Of a DNA stretch of 64,000 bases, positions 16,727 to 27,400 are shown one piece after another. Made by a program: the position numbers and the translations under genes. Every line of letters starts with the position of its first letter. Position 1 is the first letter of the stretch. The DNA is taken from assembly GCF_963511525.1 (NCBI RefSeq), contig NZ_CAUPIY010000001.1, positions 1 through 64,000 of the forward strand, in the 5' to 3' direction. Origin of the DNA: Mobiluncus sp963511525 (lineage in GTDB: Bacteria; Actinomycetota; Actinomycetes; Actinomycetales; Actinomycetaceae). The notes beneath the pieces are model-generated. The model saw only the letters and a list, made by a program, of their open reading frames with translations. It was not told where the DNA came from and ran no database searches.

Positions 16727-18441
16727 GTACCTCCCGCTTAGCCCCAAAAAAGCCAGGTAAAACCCAGTTTGCGGCATTGCAAACTGCCGCGGGTCGCCGC
16801 GCTAATCGCGTGGTGCTGGGGCTGTTTTGGCTCATGACACTCGGCCTGATTACGGTTTTTGTCGCGGCGGGGCAGATTCTGGACTCTTACCTACACCCCG
16901 AATGGTCCTTTCCTGCCACCCCTCACTGGGTTTTCGCAATTTTGGGCATCGTCCTGGTATTTGGGGCACACTTTTCGTTGTCGCGGCGCTCGACGCGGTC
17001 TCAGATACGTGAAGAAAATCACGTTCGACAAGCTCTTTTGACCCAGAGTTTTCGCACCGGACCTGCGCGGATGAATCAGGAAAGCGCCGGAAAGGTTGTG
17101 GCATTAGCGACCGAATCAGCCGAAAAGTTTACCCGGTATCGTCAGGGGTTCCTGCCTCAGGTGCAAGGCTCTTTCAGCGCGCCGGTGCTGATAGTGGCGG
17201 CGATGGGGATTTTTGTTCACCCTTTCCTGGCGCTGTTGCTGGCGTTGTGCCTGCCGTTGGCAGCCGGAACGGTGTGGCTGTTCCAAAAGCTCTTTCGGCG
17301 TTCCTCGGCGAAATCCGCACGGGCCCGGGCGGCTTTAGCGGCAAACTACCTGGAAGTATTGCAGGGACTCACAACCCTGCAGCTACTGGGGGCAGCGGAC
17401 CGGATTGGAGGCAAACTGGAGACAGTGGGCGAAGAGAATCGGCGAGCCACCATGAGCCTGCTACGTTCCAATCAAGTCATTATTTTTGTACTCGATGCAG
17501 TGTTTTCGCTGTTCGTCATCACGTCTGTGGCCGCCCTGTCAATGTACCTAGTGTCTCTCGGGGAGATGACTTTGGGCAAAGTGGTGACGGCGCTGGGCCT
17601 GGCGATGTTGCTGCTGGAACCGATTGACCATTTCGGGGCATTTTTCTATATAGCGATGGGCGGACGGGGCGCCGGGCGGGCCATCTTAGGATTCATGCAC
17701 TCGCGGGCTAGCCATTCGGCTGCCAGCTGCGAGGATGCCTCCGTTGCTCTTCACAGTGATGCTGAAGTTACGGGTGAGGACGTTCCTGCGGGAGATGCTG
17801 AGATTCCCACGGCGTATCTGGAAAATGTCGGTGTTCGCTACGGGAATCAGCAAGTCCTCCAAGGGGTGAACCTCAGAGTGACTTCCGGCGAACGTGTGGC
17901 GATTGTGGGGGATTCTGGACAGGGCAAAACCACCTTATTGAACGTAATGAAGGGATTTTTGACTCCAAGTGAGGGCCGGGTAGAGGTCGCCGGTAATACC
18001 GCTGACTTGGCGCAGCGCTCGGCGTTAGTTAGTCAAAACACCTGGCTGTTTACCGGCACCGTGCGGGAAAACCTTCAAATGGCAGCCCCGCAGGCGTCTG
18101 ATACCGAATTGTGGGATGCTTTGCGAGCGGCGCATCTTGATGCTGAAATCCAACAGATGCCGCTGGGACTGGACACTGCCTTGGGCGAGAACGGCATAGG
18201 CCTTTCAAGCGGACAGAAACAGCGTCTCAGCTTGGCGCGGGCCATCGGGAGCGGTAGAAAAATTTTGTTGCTGGATGAAGCGACCTCCCAAGTTGATTTA
18301 AATTCTGAGCGAAAAATTTTGGAGGCTCTCCAAGCCCTGGGGCGTGACTATACGCTCATCATGGTGTCGCACCGCGGGGCTCTGACTGCGCTGGCAGACC
18401 GGGTTTTACAGGTCGAGCACGGAAAGCTGGTGGAGCGGTGA
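16723..18441 (+). CDS. ABC exporter half-transporter, CydD-like
   Basis: 572 residues: transmembrane domain with about six helices (residues 25-320) then an ATPase domain with Walker A GDSGQGKTT, Q-loop VSQNTWLFTGTVRENL, signature LSSGQKQRLSLARA, Walker B ILLLDEATS and VSHRG. The TMD segments YRQGFLPQVQGSFSAPV and YLEVLQGLTTLQLLGAADR resemble CydD of thiol/haem exporters. TTG start overlaps the guaB3 stop. It should pair with the next gene as a heterodimer in the cytoplasmic membrane. No cydAB genes are nearby, so the CydD label is by similarity only. Confidence 0.85.
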   Translation: MSTSRLAPKKPGKTQFAALQTAAGRRANRVVLGLFWLMTLGLITVFVAAGQILDSYLHPEWSFPATPHWVFAILGIVLVFGAHFSLSRRSTRSQIREENHVRQALLTQSFRTGPARMNQESAGKVVALATESAEKFTRYRQGFLPQVQGSFSAPVLIVAAMGIFVHPFLALLLALCLPLAAGTVWLFQKLFRRSSAKSARARAALAANYLEVLQGLTTLQLLGAADRIGGKLETVGEENRRATMSLLRSNQVIIFVLDAVFSLFVITSVAALSMYLVSLGEMTLGKVVTALGLAMLLLEPIDHFGAFFYIAMGGRGAGRAILGFMHSRASHSAASCEDASVALHSDAEVTGEDVPAGDAEIPTAYLENVGVRYGNQQVLQGVNLRVTSGERVAIVGDSGQGKTTLLNVMKGFLTPSEGRVEVAGNTADLAQRSALVSQNTWLFTGTVRENLQMAAPQASDTELWDALRAAHLDAEIQQMPLGLDTALGENGIGLSSGQKQRLSLARAIGSGRKILLLDEATSQVDLNSERKILEALQALGRDYTLIMVSHRGALTALADRVLQVEHGKLVER

Positions 18442-20330
18442 CACCCCTGGACAACGCATCAGACTCAAAGAACGCCGCGCCGTCTCTCTCGGCGGAGGGC
18501 CAGGACAGTTCCTCGTCCGCAACGCGTCCTTCCACACCAGCTGCAGCGGGGCTGCGGACAGTTATCAGCTGGCTGCTTTCCTCGACTCGCACAGTGTTGA
18601 GACCTGTAGCCGCTTCCACCCTTGCCAGGCTGGTCGATCAACTCCTAGGCATAGTCCTGTTCGTCATACCGGCAGTATTGGTTGCGAACCTGGTGATGAG
18701 CAATCTGGACTGCGGTTGTGTCCGCAGCGTGTCCGCCAATGTGGGGGGACTGTTGACAGTGATGGCGGGGACCGCGCTTCTGAAAGGCTTAGCTCGCTAC
18801 CTGGAACAATACTGGGGCCACTTGGTTGCCTTCAAGGCCTTGGAACTGTTGCGTAACCAAGCCTACCGTGCCATTTATCCCCAAGCTCCCGCCATCGTGA
18901 CTGATAACCACAGCGGAGAACTCTTGGCGCGGCTCACGAAAGATATAGATCGTATCGAAGTATTCTTTGCCCACACTTTTGCACCCGCGATAACGGCATT
19001 CCTGGTTCCCGGCATTGTTACCGCGGTGACTTTTGCAGTCGCACCCTGGCAATTTGGCGTAGCCGTGGCAGGAATTCTCATCGTAGGACTTATGATACCT
19101 TGGTACGGTATATCTTCTGGGCACATGGCCGCGCGAAATAAACTCGCAGCTCGCGGCCGTGTTGCCGCGGATGTCACCGACTCGCTGGGAGGCTTGGCGG
19201 AAGTAGTGGGATACGGCCTGTGCGAAGCGCGGCTTGCCGGCAGTGAGAGGCTGGGCGAGGAACTGGTCCGTGCCAGCCTGCGCGAGACTGACAAGTCAGC
19301 ATTCCGCGGCGCGTTCCTCTCCGCGTGGCGAATGGCTGCGGTGCTGATTTTACTGGCGGTGGGGGCTGCGCTGTATCAGTCAGGCTCACTGGAAATGGCT
19401 GCCTGGATAGCGATAATGTTTGCGGTTTTGCGCTGCTGGGACGGGTTTAAAGCCGTAGTGGACTTTGGAACCGAACTGAATACCTCCCTGGCTGCGGCGC
19501 GACGTGTCTACCAGCTGACCCATGCCGGACTGGAGTTACCTGAGGGGCAGGAAAATGTGCGGCAAATCACCCCGTTGGCCGTGGAATTTAGCCAGGTTAG
19601 CTTTCGCTATCCCGAACCTACCAACGCGGCCCCACGGTTGGACAGGACAACGGGGACTATCGAACAAGTCAACCTCAAGTTAGCGCCGGGCTTGTGGACC
19701 GCCCTGGTGGGGGCGACGGGCGGCGGAAAGTCGACCCTGGCGCGACTTTTGCTACGTTTCTACGACCCTGATGCGGGAACGGTCTTTCTGGACGGGCGCG
19801 GTTTGCGCGAATACCGCCTCGCGTCCCTGCGCGAAGCGGTGTCTCTAGTCAGTGCCGAGTCAACAATTTTCGATATGACCATCGCGGAAAACTTACGTCT
19901 GGCCAGCCCACACGCTAGTGAAAGCCAACTGTGGTGGGCTTTGGCTATGGTAGGAATGGACGCGGAAGTGAAAGCAATGCCGGGGGGACTGCAGCATCGC
20001 GTGTCTTCACGAGGGGCAGCCCTCAGTGGGGGACAACGTCAGCGGCTTTCCCTGGCTCGTGCCCTCCTGCGCCAATCCCCAATCCTCATCTTGGACGAGC
20101 ATACGGCGCACCTGCCTGCACCTTTAGCTTCCCGCATCAACGACAATCTGCGCGGCCTCACACCGCGCCCCACCGTTTTGGAGATTACACACAACCTGGA
20201 TCAGATTGCCCAAGCCGATTGGGTTGCGGTGCTGGATTTGGGCCACATTGTGGAACAGGGGAAACCGCAGGATCTCCTGGAGAATCGGGATTCAGCACTG
20301 TGCCGCCTGCGGGGCCAAAGAATGCCGTAA
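18438..20330 (+). CDS. ABC exporter half-transporter, partner subunit (CydC-like)
   Basis: 630 residues. The first ~35 are Ser/Ala/Pro-rich and hydrophilic; six membrane helices follow, then an ATPase domain with Walker A GATGGGKST, Q-loop LVSAESTIFDMTIAENL, signature LSGGQRQRLSLARAL and Walker B ILILDEHTA. The D-loop that normally reads SALD is replaced by HLPA, so the two ATP sites of the heterodimer are likely unequal. GTG start overlaps the previous stop (GTGA). About 260 non-coding bases follow before the ceramidase gene. Confidence 0.85.
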   Translation: MTPLDNASDSKNAAPSLSAEGQDSSSSATRPSTPAAAGLRTVISWLLSSTRTVLRPVAASTLARLVDQLLGIVLFVIPAVLVANLVMSNLDCGCVRSVSANVGGLLTVMAGTALLKGLARYLEQYWGHLVAFKALELLRNQAYRAIYPQAPAIVTDNHSGELLARLTKDIDRIEVFFAHTFAPAITAFLVPGIVTAVTFAVAPWQFGVAVAGILIVGLMIPWYGISSGHMAARNKLAARGRVAADVTDSLGGLAEVVGYGLCEARLAGSERLGEELVRASLRETDKSAFRGAFLSAWRMAAVLILLAVGAALYQSGSLEMAAWIAIMFAVLRCWDGFKAVVDFGTELNTSLAAARRVYQLTHAGLELPEGQENVRQITPLAVEFSQVSFRYPEPTNAAPRLDRTTGTIEQVNLKLAPGLWTALVGATGGGKSTLARLLLRFYDPDAGTVFLDGRGLREYRLASLREAVSLVSAESTIFDMTIAENLRLASPHASESQLWWALAMVGMDAEVKAMPGGLQHRVSSRGAALSGGQRQRLSLARALLRQSPILILDEHTAHLPAPLASRINDNLRGLTPRPTVLEITHNLDQIAQADWVAVLDLGHIVEQGKPQDLLENRDSALCRLRGQRMP

Positions 20331-20590
20331 CTCGCCGCTCACCCACACCATTCCAGACCCGGCTGGCGCGAATAGAGAAAGCTATTGAGCGGACAAAACA
20401 GGACAAAATAGGGAATGGCATTACTTAGCTTTTGAAATAATTGTCCCCGCGATGGCAAAAGTGAGCCGATTTCTTAAGTTATTGTGAATAAACCCTGTAT
20501 AAATCCAGTTAATTTGCGGTGTATGCTAGAGATTGTCGGCGTTCTTCGCTGACCATGCCATCTTCAACTCAACGCAGAGCAGGAAACAAC

Positions 20591-22696
20591 ATGAACAAAG
20601 CACAACGATTTAAGCGGTTCGCCATAACCTTTACCGGGGCGGTGGCTCTCGTCGGAGCCAGCCTGGTAGGCGTGTCCGGACTGACACCGGAGGCCAGCGC
20701 TTCCGAAAGCACTTACTTGATAGGCACCGGCATCTCCGATGTGACCGGCGCTATTGCGGAGAATGGTGCTTTCGGCTACGCCTCGCACCAAGAGATGAAA
20801 GGCCTGCAGCAACGTGTGTATGCCCATGCCTTTATCGTCGCTGATCAGGTTACCGGCAAGCGCGTGGTTTATGTCAGCGTTGATACCGGCGGCATTTTCA
20901 ACGCGGTGCGGGTACGGGTTTTGGACAAACTGAAGGCAATGTATCCCGGCTTGTACGATGAGGGCAACGTGATGATTGGCATCACCCACTCGCATGTGTC
21001 GCCGGCAGGAACCTCCACCGATAAACTTTATGAAATCGCCGCGGAGGATAAGACTATGCACGGGTTCAGCCAACAGGTTTTGGATATCACCGTGGACGGT
21101 ATCGTCAACGCAATTTCGAAGGCGCACAACAACCTCGAGCCTGGAACCATCGAGATGAAGCGCACTAACGTCCACGGCATTACTCGGAACCGCTCTCTGG
21201 GGGCGTACCTGCAAAACGATGACGTCAGCAAATACGACGACTCGGTAGAAACGACGATGGACCAGCTGGAGTTTACTTCCGCAGCCGGTGAGAAACTCGG
21301 CGTATTCAACTGGTTCTCAACTCACGCCACGTCTTTCCCGATGCACTGGGACCTGTATTCTGCCGACTCGAAAGGTTACGCGGAATACCTGTATGAACAG
21401 AAGTTCGGGACTGACCCGAATCAGGACAAGACTTTCGTGGCGGCGTTCCCTGCGTCAGGAACGGGAGATATGGTTCCCGTGGCGGGCAACTCGTCCTCCA
21501 CCCCGGAATTCATGGGAACCTCCGATGATTACTACAACGCTGAAAAACATGGTCAGGAACAGTTCGACGCGTCTTGGCAGCTATGGAATAGTCCCGGAGA
21601 CGCAGTTAAAGGCGCCGTTGACTATCGGGGACGCTACGTCCAGTTTAAGAACTATGTCGTCAACGCAGCTTATACGGAAGGCGCCGGGGACCAGAAACTC
21701 TGCGTCCCGGCTCGTGGCTATTCCTTTGCTGCTGGCGGCGAGAACGGCCCCTCGGGAATTCCTGGGATTTATGAAGGTATGACCAAGGATAGCTTCTCGA
21801 TTCGCGATGTGGTCAAGAAGGTCGATCAATCCGACTTGGGCGGTTTGGTGCGCTTTGCCTTTGCCTCGATTTCTTGGACGGGCAATGATCCGTGCCAGGC
21901 CGAAAAGCCGGTTTTGCTTCCCGATGGCAAGTGGGGCTGGGCTTCGACCGTGGTGCCGGTACAGTTGCTGCGTATCGGCAATGTGGCTATCGTCGGTGTC
22001 CCGACTGAGACGGGCACTATGGGCGTACGCCACCTGCGGGAATCCGTGGAACAGATTTTGGCGCCGCTCGGTGTGGAGAAGGTCATCTTTTCCGGAGCTA
22101 CGAACGATTACGCCGGTTATGTTTCCACTCGTGAAGAGTACGCCGCTCAGCATTACGAGGGCGCTTCCACCGAGTTTGGTCCTTATGAGCTGTCCGCCCT
22201 GCAGCAAGAGGTGGATGGCTTGGCCCAAGCTATGGTCGACGGCGCTGAGGTCAGCAACGATGCTTGGCCCAGGGTCAGCACGCGAGGAAAGGTCAATCGT
22301 GCCGGGGTCGTGCTGGACGACAAGCCGTTACGTCAACAGTTTGGCCAAGTGCTGATTCAGCCCCTCGAACAGTATCAACCGGGAGACACCGCGAAAGCGG
22401 TGTTCCGCGGGGCTCATCCCAAGAACAACTTGCGCGTGGGTGGGACTTTCCTCAAGGTGCAGCGTCAGGCCGAGGACGGGACCTGGCAAGATTACTTGAC
22501 GGACCGTGACTGGGACACCAGTTACCGCTGGGAACGTGAAGGCGCCAGCTATTCTCGCACCACCGTCGAGTGGCGGATTCGCCAGGGCACGCCGGCCGGA
22601 ACTTATCGGTTAGTGCAGGACGGCGACTGGAAGAACGGCTGGAATCACCGGATTATTCCCTACGAGGGGATATCTAATCCGTTCACCGTGAACTAG
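20591..22696 (+). CDS. Secreted neutral ceramidase
   Basis: 701 residues. A Sec signal peptide occupies about residues 1-38 (basic start MNKAQRFKRF, hydrophobic core AVALVGASLVGVSGL, AxA-type cleavage near ASAS). The mature protein starts with TYLIGTGISDVTGAI and shows the neutral/alkaline ceramidase hallmarks QQRVYAHAFIV, the zinc-site ITHSHVSPAG, and NWFSTHATSF. The C-terminal ~160 residues form the Ig-like domain seen in bacterial ceramidases. It hydrolyses ceramide to sphingosine and fatty acid outside the cell. ATG 20591 is chosen for the signal peptide and the CAGGAAA site; the frame extends upstream without signal-like sequence. Monocistronic, with its own terminator. Confidence 0.92.
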   Translation: MNKAQRFKRFAITFTGAVALVGASLVGVSGLTPEASASESTYLIGTGISDVTGAIAENGAFGYASHQEMKGLQQRVYAHAFIVADQVTGKRVVYVSVDTGGIFNAVRVRVLDKLKAMYPGLYDEGNVMIGITHSHVSPAGTSTDKLYEIAAEDKTMHGFSQQVLDITVDGIVNAISKAHNNLEPGTIEMKRTNVHGITRNRSLGAYLQNDDVSKYDDSVETTMDQLEFTSAAGEKLGVFNWFSTHATSFPMHWDLYSADSKGYAEYLYEQKFGTDPNQDKTFVAAFPASGTGDMVPVAGNSSSTPEFMGTSDDYYNAEKHGQEQFDASWQLWNSPGDAVKGAVDYRGRYVQFKNYVVNAAYTEGAGDQKLCVPARGYSFAAGGENGPSGIPGIYEGMTKDSFSIRDVVKKVDQSDLGGLVRFAFASISWTGNDPCQAEKPVLLPDGKWGWASTVVPVQLLRIGNVAIVGVPTETGTMGVRHLRESVEQILAPLGVEKVIFSGATNDYAGYVSTREEYAAQHYEGASTEFGPYELSALQQEVDGLAQAMVDGAEVSNDAWPRVSTRGKVNRAGVVLDDKPLRQQFGQVLIQPLEQYQPGDTAKAVFRGAHPKNNLRVGGTFLKVQRQAEDGTWQDYLTDRDWDTSYRWEREGASYSRTTVEWRIRQGTPAGTYRLVQDGDWKNGWNHRIIPYEGISNPFTVN

Positions 22697-22720
22697 GGCT
22701 TAACGAAATTACTCCCTCTG

Positions 22721-22758
22721 GTCCGGGCAGCTGGTTTCCGCCGGCTGCCCGGACTTTT
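22721..22758 (+). terminator. Intrinsic terminator after ceramidase gene
   Basis: GTCCGGGCAGC (22721-22731) pairs with GCTGCCCGGAC (22744-22754), followed by TTTT. Confidence 0.9.
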
Positions 22759-22816
22759 GATTTGGTCAATGCGGAGAATCGACAACAGTTGGTGGTGCAA
22801 CAGAAGGGGCGGAGGG

Positions 22817-23209
22817 CTAGGCCTCCGAGCTGGGCCAGTAGCGCAGGGAATCTGGCAGATGCGGGCGGGACTTAACCGGCAGACGCGATACCACGTTCAG
22901 GTAAGATTCCTGAACCAGCACTTTCAACAGTTCCAGGTCGACTTCCGCGCCGGGGTACACGCTGATCCAGCGGTCTTTGTTCATATGCCAGCCGGGAGTG
23001 ATTTCCGCATAGCGCTGGGTCAGCGCCAGGCCGTCCTCCGGCAGAACGGCCAAGTTCACAACCGGGGTGCCGTGGACCTCCACCATGACCACGAACCACT
23101 TCCCGCGCACTTTTACGGCCTCCCACTGCGGGGAATACACCCACGGCTCAGCACCGGGTAGCTCCAGAGCCACTGCCCGAGCCTGATCCCACAATTCCTC
23201 GGTTTTCAT
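22817..23209 (-). CDS. MmcQ/YjbR-family protein
   Basis: 130 residues with the YjbR fold pattern: LPGAEPWVYSPQWEAVKVRGKWFVVM, and the late ITPGWHMNKDRWISVYP. The family is small, cytoplasmic and of uncertain function; a DNA-binding fold resembling CyaY has been proposed from structure. Convergent with the ceramidase gene across its terminator. Confidence 0.85.
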   Translation of the reverse strand: MKTEELWDQARAVALELPGAEPWVYSPQWEAVKVRGKWFVVMVEVHGTPVVNLAVLPEDGLALTQRYAEITPGWHMNKDRWISVYPGAEVDLELLKVLVQESYLNVVSRLPVKSRPHLPDSLRYWPSSEA

Positions 23210-23343
23210 GCGTTCCCCCGTGACGTTTACCTGGTTTATTCACCCTCAAATGTAGTGCTTCTCGGTTTTATTGTGTATCGTTATGGCATTTTTGTGAGAG
23301 TTCCGACAGGGATTCAATTAGGCCGTGTCCGCTTCGATTGCAA

Positions 23344-24372
23344 TCATGATGCTGCACCGGGTGAGGTAGCGCTGGATTCTCGGGGAATAAGGCTGGATAC
23401 ATCACATGTATAGCTGCGTGCGGGTTTACCAGCTAAATATTCAGTTAAGAGGTTTGCGGCGACCACCGCGTAGAGCGAAGGATCACGTGAAACGGCCGTA
23501 ATGGCGGGGGAAGTAACTCGGCAAATGGGAGAATCTTCGCAAGATGCCAACAGTACTTGCTTTCCAATAGTTAGTCCGAGTTTGAGACAGGCTTTGACCC
23601 CTCCTACGGCTAAAACCTCGTTGTCATAGATGATAGCCGGCAGTCCTTCCAGAGGTGAAAGGAGGGATAACGAGGATGAAAGTCCCTCGTTTTCGGTTGA
23701 GTTAGCGCAGATTACGCTGCCAAAATTGATTCCGCTCTCATTACCGTAATCCTGCAAAGCCTCACAGCGGCGCTTGGTGTGCAGGAGCGCTTCGTTGCCG
23801 CCCACATAGGTGACACTGGTAGCTCCGCACATTTTGAGATGGGTAGCTAACGTTGCAATTAGGCCGAATTCATTTGTGACCAGGGAAGGGAATCCTTCCA
23901 CTTGTTCCCCGACGAATACACCAGGAAGGTTAAGCTCTTCGAGGAGCCGCGCGCGCGGGTCTTGTGAAACCGGGTCGGTGATAACGACACCGTCCACGCG
24001 ACGTTCCTTGGACCACTTCCGGTAGATTTCCAGCTCCTGGTCCATCGTGGTACAGGTCTGGAGGACCAGGCTTAAACCGGCGGCGGTGAGCTGTGATTCG
24101 AGTCCCAGCAAAAAATCGAAAAAGAATCGTTCGGAAACATAGGATTCACGGGAACGTGCGATGACATAGCCGATAGCTTCGGCACGGGCTCGTGATAGTG
24201 CCTGTGCCAGGGGATGTGGAACCCACCCTTTTTGGTGTGCTATCTCTAAAATACGTTCCCTGGTCGAGCGAGAGATTCCAGGGCGATTGTTGAGGGCAAA
24301 GGACACTGCTGTGATGGATACCCCTGCCTCGCGTGCAATGTCATCAATGGTGAGACGCTCCACCTCAATCAC
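23344..24372 (-). CDS. LacI-family transcriptional regulator of the mannoside locus
   Basis: 342 residues: N-terminal helix-turn-helix LTIDDIAREAGVSITAVSFALNNRPGISRSTRERI with the hinge helix PLAQALS, then a periplasmic-binding-protein-like effector domain (about 65-335). Divergent from the alpha-mannosidase gene with ~100 bases between them, and a near-perfect LacI-type palindrome lies in that gap. It likely represses the mannoside operon and its own gene until a mannose-containing sugar binds. Confidence 0.93.
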   Translation of the reverse strand: MIEVERLTIDDIAREAGVSITAVSFALNNRPGISRSTRERILEIAHQKGWVPHPLAQALSRARAEAIGYVIARSRESYVSERFFFDFLLGLESQLTAAGLSLVLQTCTTMDQELEIYRKWSKERRVDGVVITDPVSQDPRARLLEELNLPGVFVGEQVEGFPSLVTNEFGLIATLATHLKMCGATSVTYVGGNEALLHTKRRCEALQDYGNESGINFGSVICANSTENEGLSSSLSLLSPLEGLPAIIYDNEVLAVGGVKACLKLGLTIGKQVLLASCEDSPICRVTSPAITAVSRDPSLYAVVAANLLTEYLAGKPARSYTCDVSSLIPRESSATSPGAAS

Positions 24373-24407
24373 GCAACTCTCTGGAACTGGAAAATTAATT
24401 GAAATCC

Positions 24408-24436
24408 TTGTACTAAAGCGTTTTAGTAGCTACCAT
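24408..24436 (+). promoter_or_regulatory. Promoter and LacI operator of the mannoside operon
   Basis: Candidate -35 TTGTAC (24408-24413), 17-base spacer, -10 TACCAT (24431-24436). The 18-base palindrome TACTAAAGC/GTTTTAGTA (24411-24428, one mismatch per half) covers the end of the -35 and most of the spacer, a classical repression position. ACTAAAGC-type half sites are common for LacI regulators. Confidence 0.78.
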
Positions 24437-24473
24437 AGTACCAAATGCTACACGGAAGCAAAGGTGCTTAGAT

Positions 24474-27400
24474 ATGCATGAGAATCCAGAAATTCTGATC
24501 CAGCGGGTGAAACGTACGTTGGAAGAACGTTTGGTTCCTGCCATATATAGTCCTGTATCCCCGCTACGAGTCAGCGCCTGGCGTGTTCCTCGCGAAGGGG
24601 ACGTCATTGGTGAGCCAGTTTCCTTCGCTGATATCCCAGACACTTTCCCCGAATTCACGGTGGGGCAATCCTGGGGAAGTGCTTGGGAAACCACTTGGTT
24701 CAAATTTCAGGGCACGGTTCCGGCTGTCGATTCCCTGAACTGCCGGGAAGGCGATGTGGTTGAAGCGCGTCTGGACTTGGGATGGTCTGATGTTTCGGCA
24801 GGATTTCAAGCGGAAGGTTTGGTACGGGATATCGCAGGAAATGCGATTAAAGCGGTTAATCCCCGTAACCAGTGGGTTCCTCTGCCGGTTGCGAAGCACG
24901 TGTCCCAGGATTTTCAGTTTTACGTTGAAGCTGCAGCGAACCCCTTGCTTTTGGATATACCTCCATTTCAGCCCACCGATGAGGGGGACAAACTTACTGC
25001 ATCTACCGAGGATATTTATACCCTGCGCGCTGCTGAGATTGTGATTCGTCACGGCGATATTTACGATTTTGCCTTGGATGTGTCCATTTTGCTGGAGCTA
25101 GTGCAATCCGCTGCGCAGCTTACCTATCGAGAATTAGAAGTCCTGTTTGGTATTTCCAGTGCCTTAGATTGTCTTGATTTTCAACGCTTGTGCGACACCG
25201 TACCCCTGGCTCAGAAGCGTCTGCAACCACTGTTGGATCGTCCCGCCTTGCCCCGCGAGCACGAGCTTTTTGCGGTAGGACACGCACATATTGATTCGGC
25301 TTGGCTGTGGCCATTGCGGGAGACAAGGCGTAAAGTTGCGCGGACCCTGGCGAATGTTGTCCGTTTGCTAGAAGACGGTCATGAGATGGTGTTTGCGCTT
25401 CCGGCGGCACAGCACGTGGCTTGGTTAGAGCAAGATGAACCGCAACTCTTTGAGCGAGTAAAAGCACTCGTGGCAAAGGGAAAAATTGTCCCGGTGGGAG
25501 GCATGTGGGTGGAGCCTGATGCGGTTCTGCCTGGAGGAGAAGCCTTAGCCCGGCAACTTGTAGAGGGCTTGAACTATTTCGCAGAAAAATTTGACGTGAG
25601 CTGTCAAGAGATTTGGCTCCCCGATTCTTTTGGTTACACAGCGGCTTTACCGCAGTTAGCTCGTTGTGCAGGAATTTCGCGGTTCCTGACCCAAAAAATC
25701 TCTTGGAACCAAACCAATATATTTCCTCACCATACCTTGTGGTGGGAGGGTATAGACGGTTCGCGTGTCTTTACACATTTCCCTCCTGCAGATACCTATG
25801 GCTCAGATGTGACCGGAACTCAGCTACGCCACGCGGTCGAAAACTTTAAAGAAGCGGGGAGAGCAAATTCCTCAATGCTGCTTTATGGCTATGGGGATGG
25901 CGGGGGCGGCCCCACTAGGGAAATGTTGGAACGTTTGGCGCGAGTGCGGAATCTCGAAGGATTTGCCAAAACTCACCATGCGACACCACAGGAATTCTTT
26001 GACCAGGCTCAAGCAGAATATGACCAGCCGCCCACCTGGGTCGGAGAACTCTATCTGGAAAAACATCGCGGCACTCTGACCTCCCATGTCAGTGCCAAAC
26101 AGGGGAACCGACGCAGTGAGGCGCTATTGCGTGAAGCCGAATGGTGGGCAGCAACGGCAGCCGTACGAGGGCTCCTGGACTACCCATACCAGGATTTTCA
26201 AAAGCTGTGGCACCAGGTATTGCTTTGTCAGTTTCATGACATTCTCCCCGGCAGTTCTATCGCCTGGGTTTACCGAGAAACAGCGGAAATTTATGCCTCA
26301 GTGCGGCAAAGTTGCGAAAGTATTATCGAGAAAAGCCTGCAAGCACTCGGGTCTGCGTCACCTACGAAGGCAGACCAAGCTGGTAATGAGTCCGCTAACG
26401 GGGACGAAGCGACAAGCACCTCGCTATGTTTGGCCAACGCCACGTCTTTCCCGATTCTCTCGGTTCCCAGCGGGGCAGGCGCGATGGTGGAACCGCCTGC
26501 AAATGACTTGCAGATAAATCGAGAAAAACACGAAATCTCAAATAGCTATCTGAAGTTGCGTTTCGACGAATCGGGTCGTTGTGTTTCTTTGCAGGATCGC
26601 CAGGGAGTGGAATTTATTCCCGCCGAAGCCCCGGCCGGAATTTTCCAGATACATCAGGATTTCCCCAATCAGTGGGATGCCTGGGACATTGACTACTTTT
26701 ATCGGGGTTCACTGTGTACCCCATGCATGTCTGCCCCCGAACTGGGTCTGGAGGAGGACTTTGCCTGGGTGCGTTCTCGGATGACATTTGGCGATTCTGA
26801 AGCTGCGATTACCTGGAAACTTGGTGCGCACAATCGAGCGGTCGATATCTCAGTCGAGGCAGACTGGCACGAACAGGAAAAACTGCTAAAACTCGCTTTT
26901 GGGGTGAATCTTCACACAGACCATGCCCAATTTGAAACGCAGTTTGGTTACCTTACCAGGGCAATCCATGACAATACCTCTTGGGATGCGGCCCGCTTTG
27001 AGGTTAGTGCGCATCGCTGGCTCCGCCTCGAAAATGCTTCCTTAGCTCTAGCGATTGCCAACGATGCGACTTATGGTTGGGACATCACTCGACATCACCA
27101 AGACCGGGGAACCTATCAACTGGTGCGGGCAACCCTGGTGAAATCAGCCAAGTACCCTGACCCTCAACAAGATCAGGGACGTTTTACTTGGAACTTTCGG
27201 GTGCGTCCGCAAGCCACTGTGATGGAGGCTATCAGGGACGGGCAGGACATTAACTTGCGACGGCGCTACTACCATGGCAACCCTATTGCACCTCTTGTCA
27301 GTGTGGAAGGAGCGGTAGTGGAATCAATGAGCCTTTGCCCTGATGAAAGCGGGGATTTGGGGTTGCGCATATACGAGGGGACTGGAGGTCCGCAACAGGT

